Of a stretch of 10,110 nucleotides of DNA, positions 1-5,670 are shown in pieces. Source of the DNA: an uncultured Treponema sp. GTDB lineage: Bacteria; Spirochaetota; Spirochaetia; Treponematales; Treponemataceae. Every line of letters starts with the position of its first letter. Position 1 is the stretch's first letter. The DNA is taken from assembly GCA_905372205.1 (NCBI GenBank), contig CAJPOH010000014.1:1-10110 (forward strand). Direction: 5' to 3'. The translations under genes and the position numbers were made by a program. Below the pieces are notes generated by a model. It saw only the letters and a list, made by a program, of their open reading frames with translations. It ran no database searches and was not told the origin of the DNA.

Positions 1-207
1 AATGTACTTTAAGATTTTTTGTTGAACTTGAAATAAAGCATTGAATCTGATGGAAACATCGCTTTCAATCTAGCACTTTTATTCATTTAAGACAATAGAT
101 TTGTTGCAAATAAGGAATACAAAGTGAAGTATGGAAAAGAAGGATATAACAAAGCAATAAGATATTGCATCTTATTTTTCGGTTAGATTAACGTGATACA
201 ACTCGCA
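1..207. other. Non-coding upstream region, no gene seen
   Basis: All frames are broken by stops within a few dozen codons, and no RNA gene is recognisable. Two weak hairpins can be drawn. One is at 40-69, closed by a GAAA loop. The other is at 156-176, an 8-bp stem with a 5-base loop followed by a short T run, and could be a weak terminator for a gene to the left of the window. The rest looks like ordinary AT-rich spacer. Confidence 0.6.
156..180 (+). terminator. Possible weak intrinsic terminator of an upstream gene
   Basis: AATAAGAT at 156-163 is the exact reverse complement of ATCTTATT at 169-176, with loop ATTGC, and the right arm runs on into TTTC. The stem is AT-rich and therefore weak, and no coding region ends just upstream inside the window. 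An alternative fold (GCAATA/TATTGC at 154-168) competes with it. Confidence 0.25.
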
Positions 208-236
208 TTGACAAATAAAATGAAAAATACTAAAAT
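208..236 (+). promoter_or_regulatory. Sigma70-type promoter for the gene 1 unit
   Basis: A perfect -35 hexamer TTGACA (208-213) is followed by a 17-base spacer and TAAAAT (231-236), which matches the TATAAT consensus at five of six positions. This is the best promoter match in the window. Transcription would start near 243, giving a 5' leader of about 117 bases that contains the 301-332 hairpin and the Shine-Dalgarno of gene 1. In so AT-rich a sequence chance matches occur, but the perfect -35 box and ideal spacing support the call. Confidence 0.65.
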
Positions 237-300
237 GGAGATAATGTTAAGAAACAAGTTTGATGCATTTGCACCAGAAGTTAAATTTTTCGCTTTTTAT

Positions 301-332
301 AAGGCACTAAACCTATGTAGGATTAGTGCCTT
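301..332 (+). promoter_or_regulatory. Leader hairpin upstream of gene 1
   Basis: AAGGCACTAA (301-310) pairs perfectly with TTAGTGCCTT (323-332). After an A-A mismatch, CCT (312-314) can pair with AGG (319-321). The right arm is followed by GTTTATATATTTTT, a discontinuous T tract, so it could act as a weak terminator or attenuator. It lies inside the predicted leader of gene 1, 14 bases before the Shine-Dalgarno, so any termination here would lower gene 1 expression. Confidence 0.55.
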
Positions 333-346
333 GTTTATATATTTTT

Positions 347-353
347 AAGGAGG
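347..353 (+). promoter_or_regulatory. Shine-Dalgarno of gene 1
   Basis: AAGGAGG lies 6 bases upstream of the ATG at 360. This near-ideal ribosome binding site fixes the start of gene 1 there and places a lipoprotein signal peptide directly at the N-terminus. Confidence 0.85.
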
Positions 354-359
354 TTTTTT

Positions 360-3080
360 ATGAAAAATCCAAAGAAAATGTGGGGATTCCTCACTTTTGC
401 TTTTTTGTTTATGTTTGCTTTGAATGTTTCGTGTAAGCATAATAATGATGATCCAAAGCCTGCTCCAGGTCCTACTCCAACTCCAGAGCCTGATAAAAAA
501 TTATGCAAGGTAAGCTTTAGGCCTAACCCACTCAACATGGCAACAATTAAGGCTAGTGCTGATGGAGTGGAATCTGTTACTACTCCGGCATTAGGTTCTA
601 TAGAAGTTGAAGCTGGGAAGACTGTAACTTTTGAAGTTACTGACATCAACGAAGATTATTTACCTGATGATTGGATAAATGTTACAAGTTCTTCTGAAGA
701 TAAGAGAACTGCAACTCTTACAGTTGCTAAAAATATTATGGTTGTATTCAAATTGAAGGATAAACCTGTTCCAACGGTGAGAGTGAATTATCACATTGTA
801 AATGAGTTTGATTCTGATAATATTCATCAAGGACTCTTGGGGGTTATTGATAAATCAGCAGGAGATGTAACAGTTGTTTCTGGTAGTGAAGTACCCGTAG
901 GACATGGAATTCACATCACTGCAAACCCAAATCAATTTAATGGAAAACACAGAATTAAGCAGTGGGTTTTCACAAATCCAAATATGGATGTGCCTAATAC
1001 ACAAGAAGATGTGTTTATTACTGTAGCAAAAGAACATATTGAAACAGGAATTAATTTCACAGTGGAATTTGAGCCAGGTGAGGTGCCTGATCCACCACTA
1101 CCAGATGGTAAAGTTAGAGTGAAGGCAGGGGTTTATCTTTGGAAAGATCTTGAAGAAGTAAACTTCTATGAGTGTGGAACTTTATATTCTGCCATAGGTG
1201 AGGAAGCTGAATCTCAAGGTGGAACTAATATGCAAGTTGATAAAGATTCTACCATTAAATATAGATATGAACCAAATCCTGGTAAAGAGTTATACAAGTG
1301 GGAAGTAACTGGTATTGAGCAAAGTGCTTTGACCATAGATAGTACTGATAAAAACAAGGTAAGTTTTCAAGCATCAAAAGATGTCCGTCTTAAATGTATA
1401 GCAAAGAATCAGGGTATGTCGATATTCTCTGTTTTCATTATGGATGAAAGTGGTGAATATGTTACAGATGACAAAGCTAAGGTTGTAGCTAAATACATGA
1501 ACGATCAAAATGAGCTAGTAGACTTAGAAGTATCTAAGAAGTATGTCCAAGGACCTACAGGTAAGAATGTAATACTTGAACTTATGCCAAAAGATCCTAG
1601 CTATCAGATTGACATCATTGAGGTTACGCCTACTGATATTACTTTTGATAGGGATGCAGACAATACAAATAAATTCACACTAAAGAATATCAAAGATGAT
1701 ATCGTTGTAAAAATCAAAATGAAAAAGGTTGATACAGTCGAGATAACAATTGCAGGCGATGAACACGTGGAAGAGGCTAGTAAGGTGAAATTTAGCATTG
1801 CTAAAAATACTTCATGGAAGGTCTTACGAGAAACTTCAAACATAACAGATGTGCAATTTAAGGAAGGTTATGAGCTTGATAAATGGGTTGAAAATAGTAG
1901 TGATGGAGCAGATTTAGTTGATACATTCACTTTCCAAGATAATAAAACAATCTTTGTTAAGTCTAAAATTAAGATGAAAAAGTTGGAATATGCCGTAAAG
2001 ATTACTCGTATAAATAATGGAGTGCCTGCTGTTGAAGATGTTCCTGCTGAAAAAATCTCTATTAAAGCGACTAAAGATGGCACTACTGACGAAGTGGCAA
2101 GTGGCACTTTGCTTCCATATGGCACTAAAGTTAACTTTGTAGCAACTATTCATGATTCCAATTGGAGAATTACACGTTGGGCTTGGCCTGCTATAGAAGA
2201 TGAAACTACTCAGCAAACAGACCACACAAAAGCGTCTGTAATTCTTAAAGAAAGTGATGTTAATATCAATGTTACTGCAGAAGAAATTATAACGCTTACT
2301 ATTAAAGGTGATGAGCACGTAAAAGAAGAAAGCAAGGTGCAATTCGCTGTTGCTAAAGGTTCTATGTGGAGAATGCTGAGTTGGAATGAGAAAATTCAAG
2401 GAGTTAAATTTGATGATGGTTATAAGCTAGGTAAGTGGTACAAAGGTGAAAATGCTACTACAGGCACTGAGCTAAAAGATGATGACAAATTTGAAACTTC
2501 ACAAACCATTTTTGCAACATCTAAAGATGCTAACCTTATGAGATTTACATATAGGGTGAATAATGATAAATGGCAACCTATGGATTCTTCTAAGTATGAA
2601 GTTAAAGCTGTAAAAGAAGGAACAAATGAAGAAATTGCAAATGGTAGTGATGTTCAAAAAGGAACTAAGATCACTATTGAAGTAACATTCACTGATGAGA
2701 ATTTGAAAGTGAGATATTGGGATCCTTCTGACAAAGTAGAAATTGATCCTAATAATCCCAACAAAGCTACAGTAACTGTGGGCGACGGAGATTTGAATGT
2801 GGGCATGACTGCTTATGAGACTGTAAAGCTTACAGTAACAGGAGATGAGCACTTAAAAGAGGAGTCTAAGAAAACTCATGTTATTTGGAAAGGCACTCAA
2901 TGGTGGCTTATTAAAGATGGTCAATCTGGATATGAAGCTTTCCCACAAAGTCTAAAATTTGATGAAGGTTTTGAAGCTGATAAATACCTAAAAGAGAATG
3001 AAACAGGGGAGGAACTACAGTGGGATGTAATGGTCGATAAGGATATGACTGTGTACATTAAGACTAAAAAGAAGGAATAG
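360..3080 (+). CDS. Modular surface lipoprotein with alternating beta-rich repeat modules (906 aa)
   Basis: I do not recognise a named gene. The protein starts with a lysine-rich tip, a hydrophobic stretch and a relaxed lipobox ending LNVSC (Cys25), so it should be lipidated and anchored in a membrane. A Pro/Thr-rich tether (residues 32-45) follows. The rest is all beta-type modules. Long B modules lie at about 47-134, 139-239, 251-350, 354-456, 542-642 and 727-820. Shorter A modules at about 459-536, 644-722 and 821-904 open with GDEH[VL]xEExxK and contain an F(D/K)xG(Y/F)exxK(W/Y) motif. B modules resemble divergent InlB B-repeat/bacterial Ig-like domains; that is a family-level impression, not a search result. 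There is no enzyme motif. A binding or scaffold role at the cell surface is inferred. The gene has its own promoter and an excellent Shine-Dalgarno. Confidence 0.85.
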   Translation: MKNPKKMWGFLTFAFLFMFALNVSCKHNNDDPKPAPGPTPTPEPDKKLCKVSFRPNPLNMATIKASADGVESVTTPALGSIEVEAGKTVTFEVTDINEDYLPDDWINVTSSSEDKRTATLTVAKNIMVVFKLKDKPVPTVRVNYHIVNEFDSDNIHQGLLGVIDKSAGDVTVVSGSEVPVGHGIHITANPNQFNGKHRIKQWVFTNPNMDVPNTQEDVFITVAKEHIETGINFTVEFEPGEVPDPPLPDGKVRVKAGVYLWKDLEEVNFYECGTLYSAIGEEAESQGGTNMQVDKDSTIKYRYEPNPGKELYKWEVTGIEQSALTIDSTDKNKVSFQASKDVRLKCIAKNQGMSIFSVFIMDESGEYVTDDKAKVVAKYMNDQNELVDLEVSKKYVQGPTGKNVILELMPKDPSYQIDIIEVTPTDITFDRDADNTNKFTLKNIKDDIVVKIKMKKVDTVEITIAGDEHVEEASKVKFSIAKNTSWKVLRETSNITDVQFKEGYELDKWVENSSDGADLVDTFTFQDNKTIFVKSKIKMKKLEYAVKITRINNGVPAVEDVPAEKISIKATKDGTTDEVASGTLLPYGTKVNFVATIHDSNWRITRWAWPAIEDETTQQTDHTKASVILKESDVNINVTAEEIITLTIKGDEHVKEESKVQFAVAKGSMWRMLSWNEKIQGVKFDDGYKLGKWYKGENATTGTELKDDDKFETSQTIFATSKDANLMRFTYRVNNDKWQPMDSSKYEVKAVKEGTNEEIANGSDVQKGTKITIEVTFTDENLKVRYWDPSDKVEIDPNNPNKATVTVGDGDLNVGMTAYETVKLTVTGDEHLKEESKKTHVIWKGTQWWLIKDGQSGYEAFPQSLKFDEGFEADKYLKENETGEELQWDVMVDKDMTVYIKTKKKE
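1734..3071 (+). repeat. Alternating A-B-A-B-A module array in gene 1
   Basis: A modules at 1734-1967, 2289-2525 and 2820-3071 are separated by B modules at 1983-2285 and 2538-2819. Each A copy starts with I/V-T-I/V-x-GDEH and ends with a TIF/TVY-type strand followed by Lys-rich residues. The similarity is visible at DNA level too: the GATGAGCAC core is shared by copies 2 and 3 (2309-2317 and 2844-2852), and copy 1 has GATGAACAC. Four further B-like modules (498-761, 774-1076, 1110-1409, 1419-1727) precede the alternating part but have diverged more. Confidence 0.75.
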
Positions 3081-3109
3081 CCTACGTAGTTTTTAACAAA
3101 TCTTTTTTG

Positions 3110-3147
3110 AATCTCCTACTATAAGTCGTTAGGCTTGGTAGGAGATT
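3110..3147 (+). promoter_or_regulatory. Leader hairpin upstream of gene 2
   Basis: AATCTCCTAC (3110-3119) pairs perfectly with GTAGGAGATT (3138-3147). Inside it, AAGTC (3123-3127) can continue the stem with GGCTT (3132-3136, one G-U pair), leaving a GTTA loop. The right arm is followed by TGTTT, a short T run, and then immediately by the Shine-Dalgarno. It may be a weak terminator after gene 1 or an RNA element controlling gene 2; the sequence alone does not decide. Confidence 0.6.
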
Positions 3148-3152
3148 TGTTT

Positions 3153-3159
3153 AAGGAGG
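3153..3159 (+). promoter_or_regulatory. Shine-Dalgarno of gene 2
   Basis: AAGGAGG sits 4 bases before the ATG at 3164 and supports that start, which places a complete signal peptide at the N-terminus. Confidence 0.85.
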
Positions 3160-3163
3160 AATT

Positions 3164-5521
3164 ATGAGAAAAAAGTTATTTATAAGCCTACTTGTAGTTG
3201 TAGCTTTCGTTGCCACAACTTTTTCTTGTAGGCACTCACAGGATAGCGATAAGATAATTGTACGTTTTTCTGATAGCATAAAAGTTGTAAGGCAGGATTT
3301 TTCTGTAGTGAATACGGAAGGAGAAGTGGGGGATGGAGAACAGTTAGTTTTCTCTGTTAAAACTATTGAAGAAGATCAATTTGTTTCTAGCTGGATTGTT
3401 AATGATACAGCATTGCCAAATTCTGCACAAGGAAGTTTTGTTTATGAAGTGAAAAAAGATAATGCCAAAAAAGAAGGCAATATGTATGTTTTAAACATTG
3501 CTTTTGACACTACAACTTCTGAAAAAATCGTCCTTAAAATTGCGGATGATGTTCATTGTAAGGATGTTGTTTCTTCTATGTGGAAACGTTCTGGAGATGA
3601 GGTGACTGAAGGTCAGAAGCTAGAGTTTAGTATGATTCTTTCGGAAGAAGAAGCTTGTGAAAGTTGGTATATCAATGACGTTAAAGTTCCGCTATCTTCT
3701 TCTCCACTTTTGCAATATGTAGTGGCAAAAAAAGATGCTAAAATACAAGATGATGTGGCAGTTTTGGACATCACCTTTAAAAAAGCTACTATTGCTAAAC
3801 TAACTATTAGATTTGATGATGACGCGATTATTGCTGTTGATGGAAATAAGAAAGGAATTTTTAGTGAAGAAGAGGTAAGCACTGCAGATGTTATAACATT
3901 CACAGCTAATATAGAAGATGGAAAAACAATTGATGCTTGGTTTGTGGGAAATAAACGCAGAGAAGGGGAGACTTCTAGGAGCTTTGTTTATAGTCCAAAT
4001 GAAAAAGATGCTGTGAGTCAGGGAAACAAAAAAATTATCACTATAAAATGCGAAAAGAGAGTCTCTAATCAAGTAAGAATAGATTTTAATAAAGAAGACA
4101 TCTATACATCTGATGGTATGGAAACTGGCACAATGGTGAGCGAAGGTACTTTTATTCTTTTTAATTCTAAATTTACTCCTAATTCTTACGCACCAACTTG
4201 GTATATCAATGATGTAAAACAGCCTGCTCAAACTTTAGGAGGGGCTTTTATTTATGATAATTTTATTCAAACATTTAAGTATACCGTAGATATTAAGGAT
4301 GCTGTAGATGAAAATGGTGTGAAGGTTATTAGAGTGAGCTATAAGACACCTGATCACACTAAAAAAATAACTATTACATACCCAGATGATGTAACAGTTA
4401 TTATTCCTGGTGTTGGGGATGTTGCTTCTGGAGCTCAAGTTGCTTGTGGTGAAAGTCTGGGTATTCAAGCAAAATATGGTTTTGAAGGTGAAACTTCTAC
4501 CCAAACAGTTGCACTTGATTCTTGGTATGTCAATGGTAAAAAAGTTGGGTTTCCAAAAATATATGTTAATCCAACTATTTATAGTACAGGTGCTTCTGCT
4601 CTTGCCTATGTATACAGGGTGCTTGAAGAAGATGCAGATGAAAGTGGTGTAATCAATATTAGTTATACAACACACCCAAGAAAAGATATAATGATTGAAT
4701 TTGATGAAACAATTGAAGGCTATAGGGGTGCAGCATCTGCAAGAGTGAAATTTGAGAGTGGAACAATCATAAAGGAAGACACATTCTTAAGTTTTAGAAA
4801 AATAACCAACTTGCAGGAATATTTTGATGAAAATTTCTATTTTAATGGTAAGAAATGGGAATCAGTTCTTCCGTCAGATCTTTATCTTCTTAATGCAAAT
4901 GATGCTGTGGAAAGAGATGGAATTTTGGTGTTGCAAGTTACTACCAGAACACGTCCAATAAATGAGATTAAAGTTGTTTGGGCTGATAATAATATGAAAT
5001 GTAAAATTGGGCAAACTGATATTTCAAATGGATACATACTTCCAGAAGGAACACAGCTTACTTTTACATATAACTTAACTGATAGCACAAAGATTATCAG
5101 AGGTTTTTTTACTGATGGAAAAGACGATTCTCACATTTTAGCAAGAGATCTGGCAACTGACAAAGTGGAAGGTTGTGTCATAAAAGCTAGCTTGGAATAC
5201 TGCAAAAAAGAAGGTGATAGCTATGTATTACGTCCACGCTTTCAATTGGATACCAAAGAAATGGTTACTATTACGCTTGATAGTTCTGTAGCTTCCCTGA
5301 ATGCTGACACTAACTCTTATGTTAAAAATGGAGATAAAGTTCCTGAAGGAACTACTTTGAAGTTTCAAGCATCTGTAGCCGAGGTGCATAAGTGGGTTGT
5401 AGGAATTAAAGAAATAGAAGGTGGTAGAACTGCTCTTCCAAACCCTGCTGTGTGGTGTGTAAACAAAGAATGGGCAAAAAAACAAGATGGAAATTACGTG
5501 GTTCACATTTCATTTGAATAA
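3164..5521 (+). CDS. Lipoprotein made of eight tandem ~90-residue repeats (785 aa)
   Basis: No named gene is recognised. The N-terminus has basic residues, a long hydrophobic stretch and a cysteine at 22 preceded by TFS, a relaxed spirochaete-type lipobox. Nearly all of the mature protein is eight tandem beta-rich units starting at residues 30, 121, 212, 303, 401, 508, 601 and 700; the first four starts are exactly 91 residues apart. A typical unit has a first strand ([KQ]-[IL]-x-[IL]-x-[FI]), an EG-x-x-L-x-F strand, a SW[YI][VI]N[DG] motif, then an acidic K-D-A-containing turn and a final strand of the L-x-I-x-F type. The protein ends exactly at the end of unit 8, with no C-terminal cap. No catalytic motif is seen. 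A rod-like adhesin, ligand-binding or antigenic surface protein is inferred. It is probably co-transcribed with gene 1 and is followed by a strong terminator. Confidence 0.88.
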   Translation: MRKKLFISLLVVVAFVATTFSCRHSQDSDKIIVRFSDSIKVVRQDFSVVNTEGEVGDGEQLVFSVKTIEEDQFVSSWIVNDTALPNSAQGSFVYEVKKDNAKKEGNMYVLNIAFDTTTSEKIVLKIADDVHCKDVVSSMWKRSGDEVTEGQKLEFSMILSEEEACESWYINDVKVPLSSSPLLQYVVAKKDAKIQDDVAVLDITFKKATIAKLTIRFDDDAIIAVDGNKKGIFSEEEVSTADVITFTANIEDGKTIDAWFVGNKRREGETSRSFVYSPNEKDAVSQGNKKIITIKCEKRVSNQVRIDFNKEDIYTSDGMETGTMVSEGTFILFNSKFTPNSYAPTWYINDVKQPAQTLGGAFIYDNFIQTFKYTVDIKDAVDENGVKVIRVSYKTPDHTKKITITYPDDVTVIIPGVGDVASGAQVACGESLGIQAKYGFEGETSTQTVALDSWYVNGKKVGFPKIYVNPTIYSTGASALAYVYRVLEEDADESGVINISYTTHPRKDIMIEFDETIEGYRGAASARVKFESGTIIKEDTFLSFRKITNLQEYFDENFYFNGKKWESVLPSDLYLLNANDAVERDGILVLQVTTRTRPINEIKVVWADNNMKCKIGQTDISNGYILPEGTQLTFTYNLTDSTKIIRGFFTDGKDDSHILARDLATDKVEGCVIKASLEYCKKEGDSYVLRPRFQLDTKEMVTITLDSSVASLNADTNSYVKNGDKVPEGTTLKFQASVAEVHKWVVGIKEIEGGRTALPNPAVWCVNKEWAKKQDGNYVVHISFE
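3251..5518 (+). repeat. Eight-copy tandem repeat array within gene 2
   Basis: Units lie at about 3251-3508, 3524-3781, 3797-4054, 4070-4348, 4364-4672, 4685-4948, 4964-5254 and 5261-5518. Units 1-3 are each 86 residues joined by 5-residue linkers. The aromatic motif is SWIVND, SWYIND, AWFVGN, TWYIND, SWYVNG and NFYFNG in units 1-6, and weakens in 7 and 8. Units 4, 5 and 7 carry insertions. Copies are diverged in DNA, so this is an old duplication series and not a recent expansion. Confidence 0.85.
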
Positions 5522-5536
5522 GTAACCTAGTCTATT

Positions 5537-5566
5537 AAAGAAGGCATCACTTGATGCCTTCTTTTT
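5537..5566 (+). terminator. Strong intrinsic terminator after gene 2
   Basis: AAAGAAGGCATCA (5537-5549) and TGATGCCTTCTTT (5552-5564) form an uninterrupted stem of 12-13 bp with a tight loop, and the right arm runs into TTTTTG. It begins 16 bases after the stop codon of gene 2. This is the clearest terminator in the window and separates genes 1-2 from genes 3-4. Confidence 0.85.
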
Positions 5567-5590
5567 GAATTTTGATTAAATTGGAAGTGC

Positions 5591-5641
5591 TTAAGGAGAT
5601 ACTAACTAATTCAAAATCTGAATTGGTTAGTATTTCCTTAA
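5591..5641 (+). promoter_or_regulatory. Long 23-bp hairpin in the leader of gene 3
   Basis: The left arm 5591-5613 pairs along its whole length with the right arm 5619-5641 around an AAATC loop. Twenty-one pairs are Watson-Crick and two are G-U (5607 with 5625, 5598 with 5634). No T run follows the right arm, so it is not a classical terminator. The left arm contains a Shine-Dalgarno-like AAGGAG (5593-5598) with no start codon behind it. It lies 16 bases before the ribosome binding site of gene 3, so an RNA-level role in stability, processing or translation is plausible. Confidence 0.7.
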
Positions 5642-5657
5642 TTCTAAAAATATCCTT

Positions 5658-5661
5658 GAGG
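5658..5661 (+). promoter_or_regulatory. Shine-Dalgarno of gene 3
   Basis: GAGG lies 9 bases before the ATG at 5671. It is weaker than the sites of genes 1, 2 and 4 and is partly inside a small inverted repeat, ATCC-TTGA-GGAT (5652-5663). An ATG at 5662 is followed directly by TGA and cannot be the start. Confidence 0.6.
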
Positions 5662-5670
5662 ATGTGATCT

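Larger units (their letters stand above)
3081..3163. other. Gene 1-gene 2 intergenic spacer
   Basis: This 83-base spacer holds a short palindrome CTACGTAG (3082-3089), the leader hairpin of gene 2 and its ribosome binding site. A poor promoter-like pair, TTAACA (3093-3098) and TACTAT (3117-3122) with an 18-base spacer, is present but overlaps the hairpin. I would not rely on it; co-transcription with gene 1 is the simpler reading. Confidence 0.5.
5522..5670. other. Gene 2-gene 3 intergenic spacer
   Basis: This 149-base spacer contains a strong terminator, then a long hairpin, then the ribosome binding site of gene 3. I find no convincing promoter between the terminator and gene 3. The nearest candidate, TTGGAA (5581-5586) with ACTAAT (5605-5610) at 18 bases, is poor and overlaps the hairpin arm. 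Confidence 0.55.

Noticed and set aside
335..649. Minus-strand open frames opposite genes 1-3 (for example 335-649, 1914-2399, 3800-4231, 4235-4675).
   Set aside because: They lie wholly or mostly opposite strong + strand genes, lack ribosome binding sites and have low-complexity composition; they are shadows of the real frames.
3126..3137. GTTAGGC at 3129-3135, matching the integron attC core GTTRRRY, near inverted repeats between genes; treponemal integron cassettes were considered.
   Set aside because: No partner RYYYAAC core is found at the other end, the core lies in the hairpin loop region and not at an outer end, the other two intergenic hairpins lack it, and the genes are far larger than usual cassettes.
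4410..4652. An 80-codon + strand frame inside gene 2.
   Set aside because: It sits in another frame of a well-supported repeat-containing gene, with a composition rich in Leu, Val and Lys as expected from a shifted AT-rich frame and no start signals of its own.
3251..5518. Tandem repeats of gene 2 as a CRISPR array or recent DNA tandem repeat.
   Set aside because: Repetition is at the protein level with about 91-residue period; DNA copies are strongly diverged and there are no short identical repeats with spacers.
5565..5593. A promoter for gene 3 right after the terminator, using TTGAAT (5565-5570) or TTGATT (5572-5577).
   Set aside because: No acceptable -10 hexamer stands at 16-18 bases from either; the source of transcription for gene 3 remains open.
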